From contig NZ_JAUKPO010000001.1 in the NCBI RefSeq assembly GCF_030503435.1, positions 1,004,766-1,068,765 of the forward strand: DNA of 64,000 nt. Reading direction: 5' to 3'. Shown one piece after another: positions 26,263 through 35,504 of the stretch. The stretch's first letter is position 1. Each line of letters begins with the position of its first letter. Source of the DNA: Rhodocytophaga aerolata (GTDB lineage Bacteria; Bacteroidota; Bacteroidia; Cytophagales; 172606-1). The translations under genes and the position numbers were made by a program. A model generated the notes under the pieces. It was not told where the DNA came from. It searched no databases and worked only from the letters and a program-made list of their open reading frames with translations.

Positions 26263-29200
26263 TTATTCGACAGGTGGCAAAGTAAAATCAGCTTTAAAAT
26301 ACACCCGGAAAGTAGTACCCTCGCCTTCTTTACTTTCTACTTCAATTTTACCGCCGCTATTTTCTACAATCCGTTTAACAATATACAGCCCAATGCCAGT
26401 ACCTTCTACATGTGTATGAAAGCGCTTGAACATACCAAAAAGCTTTTCTTTGCCCTTTTCAGAAATACCAAGCCCATTGTCTGCGACAGAAAGTATAATA
26501 TATTCCTCCTGTTCATAGGTCCGTATGTGTATCTGGCAAGGCCGGCCGGGCGATTGGTATTTAATGGCATTCGACAACAGGTTATAGAGTATACTTTTCA
26601 GGTTTTTCCGGATGAATGGGACAGCAGGTACTGCAAAAGCCGTTTGCAAGTCTACATCTTTGCTGCTAAGCAGAAAAGATAAATCCTGCCCGACATCTTC
26701 CAGAATTTCAGCAAATACAATCTGTTCAGAGCCACCATCCATATCTTTCTGCACCTTTACTATTTCTGCCAGATCTTTAATGGTTTGATTAAGTTTGGTT
26801 ACTGATTTGCCGACCAAATCCATCAGTTCTGCTTCGGATTGTGTTAGCTTGTCGCTTAATTTTTTAGATAACACCGCATGTAAGCCCTGCAAATTGGCAA
26901 TTGGCGAACGCAGGTCGTGTGAAGCGGTATAAACAAAATTATCCAGATCGGTATTTACCTGCTGAAGGGCTGCATTTTTCTGGTTCGTCTGGGCAACAGC
27001 CCTTTCCAGGGCCAGCTGTGCCTCTTTGTGCGCCGATATATCGGTAACCAATGCATAATAGCCTTGTACCTGCTGCGCTACTATATGCGGAATATAATTG
27101 ACAGACACATACCTGGTACCTGCTCCCTTATACGGAAGTTGTGCCTCAAAATAGAATTTCTCGCCATTTAATACCCGGCGGATAGATTCTTTTACTTTGT
27201 CATAGGCTTGCCACCCAATGATTTCCGGTACAGACTTTCCATATACGTCATGGCGGCTAATGCCAAACCAGTCTTCATAGGCTTTGTTGTTAAAGCGGTA
27301 GCGCAGGTCTTTATCTACATAGGTAATTAACACCGGAAGGGCATCTGTTATGAGGCGTAACTGTTCTTCACTCGCTTTTAGCGCCTCAGCTGCTTTATGC
27401 TGCAGCGTGACGTCTTCATATTGAATAACCGCATGGGTTACTTCTCCATCCGGATCTTTCACCGGAAAAATAGTCACGATGAGGTGAATACGCTCTTCCG
27501 CCGGAATATTCTTTTGCCTGTTGCCAGATAGGGTATAGGCTGTTTCTATTCTGCAGGTTTTGCCCTCTGTAAAAACGGCTTGTATCTGAGGAAAGTAAGG
27601 CTCGCTCATCAGTTGCGGATCTGTCAACAAGTTATATAATCCATCATCCTGCTTTTCATGCGCTAAACCAACTAATTCCATATAGGCCTTATTTGCCCGG
27701 ATACGCGTACCCTGCCTATCGGCAATCCAGGTGCTGAAAGGAGTTTGCTCAATAATACTCGACAGAAAATTTTCTCTGGACGCTAGTTCCTGGTTTAGCT
27801 CTACTGTGTTTTCCAGCATCCCTTTTAACTCTTCTTCACTGGCAGCAATTTCCTGATTTTTTCTGCTGAGCTCTTCGTTCATTTGTTTGAGCTGGTTGCG
27901 CGAGGCTACATGCTCGGTTACATCTACGCCATAAATAATTACTCCATCTATGTGTCCATTCAGGTCCAGGTAAGGCGCATAGGTGAAGCTTACATATACT
28001 AGTTCGAGTGTACTGTTGTTTTGGCGATTAATATAGAGGGGAGATTCCGATTGTACTACGATCTCACCCGTATGCATTACCTCTTCTATCAGCTCAAAAT
28101 AGCTTTGTCCGGCAAGTTCAGGCCAGGCCTCCCGCATAGGTTTCCCTACAATCTCTCTTCCTCCCCACCATTTACTGAATGTAGGATTAAACAGTTCTAC
28201 CCGGCCCTCCTTCCCCCTAAGAATACCAATAAGGGCGGGCACCTGCATAAACAAATTATGCAAAGCCGCCTTTTGCTCTTCCAGCAAGGCTGTACGTAAG
28301 GCTACCCGTTTTTCTAACTCTGCATTTGTTTCATGTAGTTCTTCATTGGTCTGGGTAAGTTCTTCTTGCGTAGCAGCTAATTCATGGTAAGCCTCAGACA
28401 GATTTTTGTGGGCCAGTTGCAATTCGTCTTCTGTCTTCTTCTTCTCGGTAATATCCTGCCAGATACCAATGGCTTCCAAAGGCTTACCTGCTGCATCACG
28501 TTTAAAAACGGTGTATTTACACCAGATCCAGTGCCACTGACCTTGGGCATCTTTTACCCGGTAGGTAATATCCCGGACCTCCTGGTTGCGTATGGTAGCA
28601 AATGCTTGAAAGAACTGAATCCGCATCTGGGTATCATCCGGATGAATGATATTCAGGCGGTCTTCGTCGGTCATCTGGTAGACTTGTTCCGGGGTGTACC
28701 CCAGAATGGTTTCCATCTGCTGATTGGCATACATTACTTTGAATTGTAGCAGGTCCAGTACGATAATCACATCAGGGGTGGCCTCGGCTATCTGCTGAAT
28801 AAACCGTTTATTTTCCAGAATTTCCTCTTCCGCTTTTTTCCGGTCGGTAATGTCTCTGGAGATGCCGATGATCTGAAGGACTTTCCCTTCTTCCGACTGC
28901 TTAAACACATTGTACCGGGCCAGCATCCAGCGGTATTTGCCTGCGGCATCCTTAACGCGGTATTCTATTTCTTTTACCGTATTTTCATTGGAAGCCCTAT
29001 AGTCTTGCAAAAATGAAAATGCTTTGGAAAGATCGTCCGGATGTATGAGGTCTGCCAGGCTTTTGCTCCCTGCATTACGTTGCTGGTGTACTTCCTGTTG
29101 CGTGTAGCCCAGCAGTTCAGCATAACTTTTATTTATATAAACATTTTTTCTTTCCTGCAGGTCGTATACCGAAATGATGTCTGGGGATGTATCAGTCAAC

Positions 29201-30450
29201 GTTTTTATAAAATGCTGCTCTTCCAGAATTTTTTGTTCGGCTTCTTTCTGGTCGGTAATATCAAAGCTGGCACCCAGGTAGCCGGCAAATTCGCCTTCCA
29301 GATTGTAGATAGGCTTTCCAAATTCCATTAGCCACCGGTAAACTCCATCGTGCCTTTGCAAGCGGTATTCTAGCCTAAAAGGGATTCTGTTCTCAAAGGC
29401 TTCTGTATATGTACGAAAATAGTACTCTTTATCTTGTGGATGAATACCATTTAGCCATCCGTTGTTGCGTTCCTGCTCCTGCGTTTTTCCGGTAAAATCT
29501 AGCCAGGTTTGGTTAAAATAATCGCGAGTAGCTTCCGCATCAGATCGCCAGATAAAAGCCGGAAAGTCTTCCAGGATTTTCAGGTGATACGTATAAGCTG
29601 CCTGCAATTTTTCTTCCCGCAATTTTTTTTCTGTTACATCTTTGGAGATAGACACACTGCCAATTACCGCTCCTTCGGCATTTTTCAGCGGCACCACATC
29701 CACATCGTAATATCCCTGGCGGGCTTTTATAGGAATGTTTTCCAGGTGTACTTTCTGGCCTTGCAAGGCCTGTGTTACCGCTTCATACTCTACGCCTTTT
29801 GCGTTTAAAGGAAACAGGTCCCATACATTTTTTCCCAGAACGAATTCTTTACTAATTCCGGTGCGGGTGGCTATTGCTTTGTTCCATACGGTTATCCGCA
29901 TTTGCTGGTCCACCACGGAAATGCCTTCTTCCGTGGAATCTAAGACGGTTTCTATAAAGGTCTTTTCCTGCCTAAGGGCTTTCTGCTCCAGGCTGATGTA
30001 GCTTTCAAATAATTTTTCCTGGTAAAAATCATAATACTCGTTCAGCTCTAAGATTATGGCAGCAAAGGTATGTACATCGGTGGTATAAGAAGGCAGGAGT
30101 TTAATAAAGCTATATTTGCGGATGTTGATAACCTCTATGAGGTCGTGCAGCCCAGGCATGTCGCAGGTAATAAAGGGAAATTTGTTATCTGCCCACAGGG
30201 CAATTGCTTGCAGCGCATGTTCGTGTGCGGTTCCGTCTACCATACTTTGCAACAGTTCTTTAAAATTGCCTCTCAGGTAGGTTAGTATCTGCTCGTCGGA
30301 CAAATGACTGAATGCTTGTAACAACCGCTGTTGCACTTCCCGGGCTCTGCCCAGATAAACAGCCGTAATGTCATCTAATGTATGCACCAGTACATATTCA
30401 GCAAATCTGGCTAATTCTTTCATGGAAGATGCAACTTGTAAAGTTGTCAT
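26263..30450 (-). CDS. Soluble multi-PAS sensor histidine kinase
   Basis: This 1,395-residue protein has no membrane segment and no receiver domain. Residues 1-160 form a helical N-terminal module of unknown type (LARFAEYVLVHTLDD). Seven PAS units follow at about 165-275, 288-402, 412-537, 548-670, 726-850, 895-1017 and 1024-1142; several end in the PAC-like DITDRKKAEEE or DVTEKK motif. A coiled coil lies at about 675-730. The kinase core has the phosphoacceptor His1178 (TASHDLRSP), the N box LLSNAIKYQ, G1 DNGLGIS and G2 GTGIGLYIVKR. It should autophosphorylate in response to cytoplasmic cues. No response regulator adjoins it, so it is an orphan whose partner is elsewhere. Confidence 0.95.
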   Translation of the reverse strand: MTTLQVASSMKELARFAEYVLVHTLDDITAVYLGRAREVQQRLLQAFSHLSDEQILTYLRGNFKELLQSMVDGTAHEHALQAIALWADNKFPFITCDMPGLHDLIEVINIRKYSFIKLLPSYTTDVHTFAAIILELNEYYDFYQEKLFESYISLEQKALRQEKTFIETVLDSTEEGISVVDQQMRITVWNKAIATRTGISKEFVLGKNVWDLFPLNAKGVEYEAVTQALQGQKVHLENIPIKARQGYYDVDVVPLKNAEGAVIGSVSISKDVTEKKLREEKLQAAYTYHLKILEDFPAFIWRSDAEATRDYFNQTWLDFTGKTQEQERNNGWLNGIHPQDKEYYFRTYTEAFENRIPFRLEYRLQRHDGVYRWLMEFGKPIYNLEGEFAGYLGASFDITDQKEAEQKILEEQHFIKTLTDTSPDIISVYDLQERKNVYINKSYAELLGYTQQEVHQQRNAGSKSLADLIHPDDLSKAFSFLQDYRASNENTVKEIEYRVKDAAGKYRWMLARYNVFKQSEEGKVLQIIGISRDITDRKKAEEEILENKRFIQQIAEATPDVIIVLDLLQFKVMYANQQMETILGYTPEQVYQMTDEDRLNIIHPDDTQMRIQFFQAFATIRNQEVRDITYRVKDAQGQWHWIWCKYTVFKRDAAGKPLEAIGIWQDITEKKKTEDELQLAHKNLSEAYHELAATQEELTQTNEELHETNAELEKRVALRTALLEEQKAALHNLFMQVPALIGILRGKEGRVELFNPTFSKWWGGREIVGKPMREAWPELAGQSYFELIEEVMHTGEIVVQSESPLYINRQNNSTLELVYVSFTYAPYLDLNGHIDGVIIYGVDVTEHVASRNQLKQMNEELSRKNQEIAASEEELKGMLENTVELNQELASRENFLSSIIEQTPFSTWIADRQGTRIRANKAYMELVGLAHEKQDDGLYNLLTDPQLMSEPYFPQIQAVFTEGKTCRIETAYTLSGNRQKNIPAEERIHLIVTIFPVKDPDGEVTHAVIQYEDVTLQHKAAEALKASEEQLRLITDALPVLITYVDKDLRYRFNNKAYEDWFGISRHDVYGKSVPEIIGWQAYDKVKESIRRVLNGEKFYFEAQLPYKGAGTRYVSVNYIPHIVAQQVQGYYALVTDISAHKEAQLALERAVAQTNQKNAALQQVNTDLDNFVYTASHDLRSPIANLQGLHAVLSKKLSDKLTQSEAELMDLVGKSVTKLNQTIKDLAEIVKVQKDMDGGSEQIVFAEILEDVGQDLSFLLSSKDVDLQTAFAVPAVPFIRKNLKSILYNLLSNAIKYQSPGRPCQIHIRTYEQEEYIILSVADNGLGISEKGKEKLFGMFKRFHTHVEGTGIGLYIVKRIVENSGGKIEVESKEGEGTTFRVYFKADFTLPPVE

Positions 30451-30811
30451 AAAGCAAAGGGCATATAGTCAATAACTGTTTGTGGCTTATATAGTTTTGC
30501 TGCACATACCAGCTAGTGGATGTACGCAACTTATTGGTATAACCGGTAATATAAGCTAGTAGCCAGGTAAGCAGATTCGATACAGGCACCTGCCTTCATT
30601 TGAACCCTGCTTAAGGCAGGTGGCAGGCTAAGTTAATTATACGAGTCAACAAGTATAGCTTGTAAATATTAAATTATTCTGGCTGGAATGCAAGCAGGTG
30701 TTTGTTAAATTGCTTTTTACAGGCGAACAGGCAGCGTTCTACTCAGCTACCTCACCATATAATTCAGGAAGGTAGTCTTTCCATTAAACTATCTCTTCTA
30801 GCTATATACAC
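30451..30811. other. 361-bp gap with a 10-bp inverted repeat
   Basis: It lies between the sensor kinase start and the stop of a SnoaL-like gene, both minus strand. It holds the kinase promoter region and, at 30587-30622, the perfect inverted repeat CACCTGCCTT / AAGGCAGGTG with a 16-nt loop, which may end or regulate transcription. No gene was seen. Confidence 0.45.
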
Positions 30812-31294
30812 TTACTTTTGCGAAGGGATATTTTTACAGCCGGTAGGTTCTATGGTATAGGCCAGTGAGGCAATTTTCCAGCCCTGGTTTGTTTTTAGTA
30901 AGGTGAATACATCTACCCCACAATGAGAATATTTTTTATTAACCCATAAATCATAGGGAGCCCATACCATGGCTAGTTGCTGATGTATCTGCACCTGTAC
31001 TTCCTTTTCCCGCATACGCTCTTCAATTACCCGCTCTTTATTAGCCAGGCTCCGGACAAACTGCTGATGCGTACGGCGGCCTATATACGTAGAGTCTGCT
31101 CTGGTTTGCACCGCGTAAAATTGTCCATCCAGCGTAAGTGTACGGTTGGCAGCCACAGTATCTTGTGCTGCCATGGCGTCAAACAGTTGCTGCACTACCT
31201 GAAGTACCGCTTTCTTTTCGCTTGCTGATTGTGCATATCCTGTAGCCGCCAGACAATACAGGCTTAAGAAACTAAACAAAATTCTCATACGCAT
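30812..31294 (-). CDS. Exported SnoaL/DUF4440-like protein
   Basis: The 160-residue protein has a signal peptide (RILFSFLSLYCLAATGYAQ). The mature part has the NTF2-like cone fold pattern of DUF4440/SnoaL_3 proteins. A first helix AVLQVVQQLFDAMAAQDTVA is followed by NRTLTLDGQFYAV, then strands AMVWAPYDLWVNKKYSHCGV and FTLLKTNQGWKIASLAYT. These domains bind small ligands or act as enzymes; many exported Bacteroidota copies have no known role. It is monocistronic and sits next to one copy of the dispersed repeat at 31391. Confidence 0.8.
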   Translation of the reverse strand: MRMRILFSFLSLYCLAATGYAQSASEKKAVLQVVQQLFDAMAAQDTVAANRTLTLDGQFYAVQTRADSTYIGRRTHQQFVRSLANKERVIEERMREKEVQVQIHQQLAMVWAPYDLWVNKKYSHCGVDVFTLLKTNQGWKIASLAYTIEPTGCKNIPSQK

Positions 31295-31390
31295 AGAGGA
31301 AGGAATCGCCTTTGATTATGAAACTATTTCAAATTCTATCATCCATTGATTTAGTTTATCCTAAACCGGATAGCTTGAACCGTATCTTCT

Positions 31391-31497
31391 TACTTTTTTG
31401 TCATTGCCACAAAAAAGTAACAAAAAAAGTATAGGAAAAACAATGCTTCTGCGCACAAGGCTTACGCTTGCCCCGCTGTTTTTCCGGGCTTACGCAC
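31391..31497 (-). repeat. Dispersed repeat family, copy 1 (inverted orientation)
   Basis: Read on the minus strand it runs from a GCCCGGAAAAACAGCGGGG segment through AGCATTGTTTTTCC to the hairpin TTACTTTTTTGT-GGCAATG-ACAAAAAAGTA. It aligns along its length with the copy at 49741 and partly with those at 46328 and 53513. It is intergenic. Confidence 0.75.
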
Positions 31498-31541
31498 TTT
31501 TTAACTTCATTTATCAAAACTTTAAACAGTTTCTAATAATG

Positions 31542-32273
31542 TTATTCTGCGGTTTCTTGCTGCAAGTGTTTTTTCCGGTTCCGGTCGTACACAATATAAA
31601 CAATTAATGCAAGCAGGCTACCTGCTGACACCCAGATTAACCCATTAATTAACCGGTCGTTGCTTTCACCGAGGTATGCAATAAGCAAAGCCAGGGGAAG
31701 TATTCCGATCAGGGTTGCTCCGATAAACTTCAGGTAGCCCATCCGCAGCAAGCCCCCTACAAAACTAATGGCATCATTGGACAAGAAAGGGGAAATTCTG
31801 GTAACAATTACTGCCCAGAATCCATATTGTTCTACATACGTTTCTATCTTTTTCTCCGTTTTGTCGCCGATCAGTTTATTTACGGTAACTGTTCCTAAAT
31901 ATGTTCCCAGCATATATCCCACGGAAGAAGCAGATACTATCCCTATCAGGGTAATGAGTGTTCCTCCTACGGGGCCATAGGCTATTACAGAAATCACCAT
32001 CAATAAAATTGTTGGAATTACCAGTAAGAACATCTGGGCAATCATGGCAACCACAATAATAACTGGCCCTATCCACCCAAACTGGTTTACCCATTCAGAA
32101 ATTCGTTGTTTATCGTCACTGGTAAGAACCTGATAGGCTTCCTTGATGAATTGCTGGAAAGAAGGCACCACAAAATAAGCCACTACCAGAGATAGCACCA
32201 GGGCTACAGAAATATATAACGGCCATCTGCTTTGTTTAACAGGCTGTGCAGCCGCATCCGATTGATTTTTCAT
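31542..32273 (-). CDS. TVP38/TMEM64 (DedA-like) membrane protein
   Basis: The 243-residue protein has five to six membrane segments. The conserved SNARE-associated/VTT core is visible as GTLITLIGIVSASSVGYMLG followed by the family motif ISPFLSNDAISFVGGLLRM, which contains the expected re-entrant F-x-x-x-(N/D) pattern. DedA/TVP38 proteins act in lipid scrambling and proton-dependent membrane homeostasis. A short basic tail (YDRNRKKHLQQETAE) ends the protein in the cytoplasm. It is the only gene on its transcript, and a dispersed-repeat hairpin lies just downstream. Confidence 0.9.
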   Translation of the reverse strand: MKNQSDAAAQPVKQSRWPLYISVALVLSLVVAYFVVPSFQQFIKEAYQVLTSDDKQRISEWVNQFGWIGPVIIVVAMIAQMFLLVIPTILLMVISVIAYGPVGGTLITLIGIVSASSVGYMLGTYLGTVTVNKLIGDKTEKKIETYVEQYGFWAVIVTRISPFLSNDAISFVGGLLRMGYLKFIGATLIGILPLALLIAYLGESNDRLINGLIWVSAGSLLALIVYIVYDRNRKKHLQQETAE

Positions 32274-32454
32274 TCGTTATTCGATTGTTTTATACTCACT
32301 CGAGTCTACTTACTGATTTTACCTGGCAGAAGGATACAAAAAGCAGCAGTTTTTTTGTGTGTAAGCTAGTAAGACCAGTATTATATCTTTGGTAACCATA
32401 CTATATATAGCTTAGAAGCGAATAGAGACAAGTACATTTGTTGCCATAGCTAAT

Positions 32455-32486
32455 AAAAAAGCCCTGTACGTGTACAAGGCTTTTTT
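32455..32486. terminator. Strong terminator after the NmrA-like gene
   Basis: AAAAAAGCC and GGCTTTTTT arms, extended inward by TGTAC/GTACA, form a near-perfect 15-bp stem with T-runs on both strands. It lies 54 bp after the minus-strand stop at 32540. Confidence 0.88.
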
Positions 32487-32539
32487 CAATGAACTGATAA
32501 TCAATTCTAGCGGCATGCTTCCATTAAAAATTGTTAGGC

Positions 32540-33424
32540 TTAGCCTTTGTAGGCAGCAGCAAACTCGTTGGCAAATTCTTCTAATTTTATTGGGCTCAGG
32601 GTGGGTTTGTGTTTTCGGAAATCTGCCTGCATAAAGTCGTTGCGCAAGGCATTGCCCATATTTGTATATTCCTTGGCAATGGCTTCTGGCAATCCGGCTC
32701 CTGTTAATCCCTGGTGTTGCTGCTCATCGGTAAACTCTACCCAGTTCAGGTCTTTGCCAATGGCTTTTCCCAGGGTGCTGGCTATTTCCTGTCCTTTTTT
32801 TTCATCTCCGGCAATATACCGTACCGACGACCCGGTGAAGTTCAGATTCAGCAATTCTTCCAGGGCGGCTGCAGCAATATCTTTCGGATGAACCAAAAAA
32901 ACAGTGCCGTTGCCACCAAAATTTCCCCCCATTATGCCGGCACCTTTAATCATGGGTATTTGCGCCAGTAAATTATGATAAAAATAACTTGGCCGCAGGT
33001 GTTTTATCTGGATACCCTGAAGCTTGTTCAGTTTCTGCTCAAAATCGTACAGGCCATCTACCGGGCCGCAGCCCTGGCCTACATCCGCGCCTACACTGCT
33101 CAGGTTTACTACATATTTTACCTGGCTGCCCTGCAAAGCCCCAATATAATTGTCGGCAATCCGGTCCATATCTTTCCGCCAGTCATTAGTTTGCCAGATG
33201 GGTGGAATCATGGTGTATACGACTTCTGCATCTTTAAATGCCTCTTTTACAAAAGCAGCGTCATTTACATCGCCTACCAGCGCTTTGGCACCTAATTTTT
33301 CGATCTCCTGTGTTTTATTGGCTTTGCTTGTGATTACCTTCACCTCTTTCCCTTGCTTTACCAGGCCTTCTACCAGGGGCCGGCTAATGTTTCCTAAGGA
33401 ACCTGTTATTACATATTTTTTCAT
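32540..33424 (-). CDS. NmrA-like NAD(P)-binding protein
   Basis: This is a 294-residue Rossmann protein of the atypical SDR class. The dinucleotide motif is KYVITGSLGNISRPLVEGLV with a GxxGxxx spacing. The second strand KEVKVITSKANK and GAKALVGDVNDAAFVKEAFK follow. It has the NmrA-like KHLRPSYFYHNLL region in place of a standard SDR Tyr-Lys site. Relatives (YtfG, NmrA) reduce quinones or act as redox sensors. It is divergent from an HxlR-family regulator 105 bp away, an arrangement typical of redox- or electrophile-responsive pairs. The control is therefore probably by that neighbour. It ends at the strong hairpin at 32455. Confidence 0.85.
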   Translation of the reverse strand: MKKYVITGSLGNISRPLVEGLVKQGKEVKVITSKANKTQEIEKLGAKALVGDVNDAAFVKEAFKDAEVVYTMIPPIWQTNDWRKDMDRIADNYIGALQGSQVKYVVNLSSVGADVGQGCGPVDGLYDFEQKLNKLQGIQIKHLRPSYFYHNLLAQIPMIKGAGIMGGNFGGNGTVFLVHPKDIAAAALEELLNLNFTGSSVRYIAGDEKKGQEIASTLGKAIGKDLNWVEFTDEQQHQGLTGAGLPEAIAKEYTNMGNALRNDFMQADFRKHKPTLSPIKLEEFANEFAAAYKG

Positions 33425-33465
33425 AGTCTTAGTATTTTTTTCTTCAAAGTTACAAATTAGTCTTA

Positions 33466-33506
33466 TTTTTGTAAGTAGTTATAAAAAACTGATATAGTTA
33501 CAAAAA
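33466..33506. promoter_or_regulatory. Candidate HxlR operator in the divergent promoter region
   Basis: TTTTTGTAA (33466-33474) and TTACAAAAA (33498-33506) form a perfect 9-bp inverted repeat with a 23-nt spacer between the NmrA-like and HxlR-type genes. A further AGTTACAAA at 33449-33457 repeats one arm. The position suits a regulator-binding site controlling both genes. Confidence 0.5.
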
Positions 33507-33529
33507 ACAGACTAATATTGATTATCAGC

Positions 33530-33889
33530 ATGGTAGAGAAAATAAGTTATGAGAATATAGAACGTTGTCCGGTAACCACAACGATGGAAATTATTGGCGG
33601 CAAATGGAAAATTTTAATTTTGTACCTGATTAGCAATAAGATTAACAGGTTTGGCAAAATGTCTATGATGCTTCGCAACATCAGTAAACAAATGCTTACC
33701 TCACAACTCCGGGAACTGGAAGAAGATGGCCTGATTGAGAGAAAAATCTATGCGGAAATTCCACCCAGAGTAGAATATTTTTTAACAGCCAAAGGTCATT
33801 CGTTGCTTCCGGTAATAGAAAGTATGAAAGAATGGGGCTTAAATCATTTTAAAGAACAGCAAACAGCCGTATTGGCAACGGAAGCTTAA
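33530..33889 (+). CDS. HxlR-family winged-helix regulator
   Basis: The ATG at 33530 gives 119 residues; a TTG 12 bp upstream is less likely. The HxlR pattern is complete: RCPVTTTMEIIGGKWKILIL with the conserved Cys, then RFGKMSMMLRNISKQMLTSQ for the recognition helix. LRELEEDGLIERKIYAEIPP forms the wing and VEYFLTAKGHSLLPVIESMK the dimer helix. The lone cysteine near residue 14 is the one that senses electrophiles or disulfide stress in members such as YodB and HypR. It lies divergent from an NmrA-like oxidoreductase, its probable target. Confidence 0.92.
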   Translation: MVEKISYENIERCPVTTTMEIIGGKWKILILYLISNKINRFGKMSMMLRNISKQMLTSQLRELEEDGLIERKIYAEIPPRVEYFLTAKGHSLLPVIESMKEWGLNHFKEQQTAVLATEA

Positions 33890-33918
33890 TGTAAGCAACA
33901 GGTGTAACCTGGCTTCCT

Positions 33919-33950
33919 AACCTGTTAGATTTCGAAAACCTAACAGGTTT
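33919..33950. repeat. CCTGTTAG palindrome, copy 2
   Basis: AACCTGTTAGATTTC is followed by GAAAACCTAACAGGTTT, a near-perfect palindrome 30 bp after the HxlR stop. It may double as a terminator, but T-runs are short. Confidence 0.75.
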
Positions 33951-34129
33951 ATATATAGCAAGCTGTGTAAGCATTACAAAACCGGTATTGCCATGTGATA
34001 AGCTAATCCAAAACCCATAGTCTGGTTCAGCTAAGCTTAACAGATTTGATATTTCAAAACCAAGTTTCTATCTTGTTCTTTCAGTAAGTTTAGCTCAGAT
34101 ATTACCAACCTACTTTTACCCGCTTTCTA

Positions 34130-35254
34130 ATGGTGGCAAAACTATTATTTTCTATTCTGTTTTTTACTGGCTTATTTTTCGTGCAGGGCAATCCGGCAGC
34201 TATGGCACAAACGCAAAGCTCAAAACCAGCCGCCATAGATTTTCCGATCAAGCGGGGAATTAACATTAGCCACTGGCTTTCGCAGAGCACAAAAAGAGGG
34301 ACCGAACGGAAAGAGTATTTTACTAAAAAGGATGTAGCTTACCTGGCCGGTTTAGGATTCGATCACCTGCGCATCCCGGTAGATGAAGAACAACTCTGGA
34401 CAGCAGATGGCAAGAAAGATCAGGAAGCTTTTGGTTTGTTGCACCAGGCGCTGGAATGGTGTCAGCAAAATAAGCTAAAAGCCATTGTAGATCTGCATAT
34501 TTTACGTTCCCATCATTTCAATGAAAAAGAAAAACCTTTGTGGACACAACCTGCTGCCCAGGAACGGTTTTTCCAGTGCTGGCGTGACTTGTCGGCTGAA
34601 CTAAAAAAATATCCGGCAACCAGCCTGGCCTACGAGCTGATGAACGAACCAGTAGCTGACGATCCGGAAGACTGGAACAAGCTGGTAGAAAAAGCCGTAG
34701 CGGTGGTACGGGCACAAGAACCGGAAAGAAAGATTGTTATTGGCTCTAACAGGTGGCAAAGCGCCGATACCTTTGACCAGCTACGCGTGCCTTCAAATGA
34801 CCCGAATATTATTCTCAGCTTCCATATGTATGAGCCTTTTTTGCTTACCCACCACCAGGCTTCCTGGACGGACATTAAAGCCTATAAAGGCCCGGTAAAT
34901 TATCCCGGTCAGATTGTGAAGAAAGAAGATATAAAAAACCTCCCGGAACCGGTTGCTAAAGCGGTATCCAGCAAAAAATTGTACTATACCAAAGAAGATA
35001 TAGAAGCCCATTTTCAAAAGCCCCTGGCTGTAGCCAAAAAGTATAACTTACCTCTGTACTGCGGGGAATGGGGATGTTTGGCTACCGTTCCTGAAAAAGC
35101 ACGGCTGCAATGGTATACAGACATGAAATCGGTGCTGGAAAAACACAATATAGCCTGGGCTACCTGGGATTACAAAGGCAGTTTTGGTATTGTTGACCAG
35201 AAGCAAACCGAGCAGAAAGAGATGATCCGGATATTAGTAGGCACTCAGAAATGA
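34130..35254 (+). CDS. Secreted GH5 glycoside hydrolase
   Basis: The 374-residue protein has a signal peptide (KLLFSILFFTGLFFVQGNPA) and a single cellulase-fold (GH5) domain. The opening KRGINISHWLSQS and LGFDHLRIPVDEEQL are standard. The acid/base is Glu173 in LAYELMNEP and the nucleophile Glu313 in YCGEWGC. A His in LSFHMYEPF and the aromatic ATWDYKGSFG line the subsites. GH5 covers endoglucanases, mannanases and many other beta-glycosidases; subfamily was not resolved. It stands alone, without a carbohydrate-binding module or a polysaccharide-use locus beside it. Confidence 0.92.
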   Translation: MVAKLLFSILFFTGLFFVQGNPAAMAQTQSSKPAAIDFPIKRGINISHWLSQSTKRGTERKEYFTKKDVAYLAGLGFDHLRIPVDEEQLWTADGKKDQEAFGLLHQALEWCQQNKLKAIVDLHILRSHHFNEKEKPLWTQPAAQERFFQCWRDLSAELKKYPATSLAYELMNEPVADDPEDWNKLVEKAVAVVRAQEPERKIVIGSNRWQSADTFDQLRVPSNDPNIILSFHMYEPFLLTHHQASWTDIKAYKGPVNYPGQIVKKEDIKNLPEPVAKAVSSKKLYYTKEDIEAHFQKPLAVAKKYNLPLYCGEWGCLATVPEKARLQWYTDMKSVLEKHNIAWATWDYKGSFGIVDQKQTEQKEMIRILVGTQK

Positions 35255-35504
35255 GTATAGCAAGCTAGCAGGTATGTTTATAGCCTGATAGAATCTAGGG
35301 GTTTACAGAAGCTACGTGCTAATTTTATTCATTTTTGATTCTATTGACAGTCAGGAATTTAGTAACTTATTGAAGCATTACTTAGGAGATAACATACAAT
35401 AATAGGATTTTTTCGCGTTAGCTTAGAGTGAAATCCCTATATGTCTGAATTCTTCAGGCTGTTATCATATACATAGATTAGTTTTTCTGGTAAACTCTTA
35501 ACTT

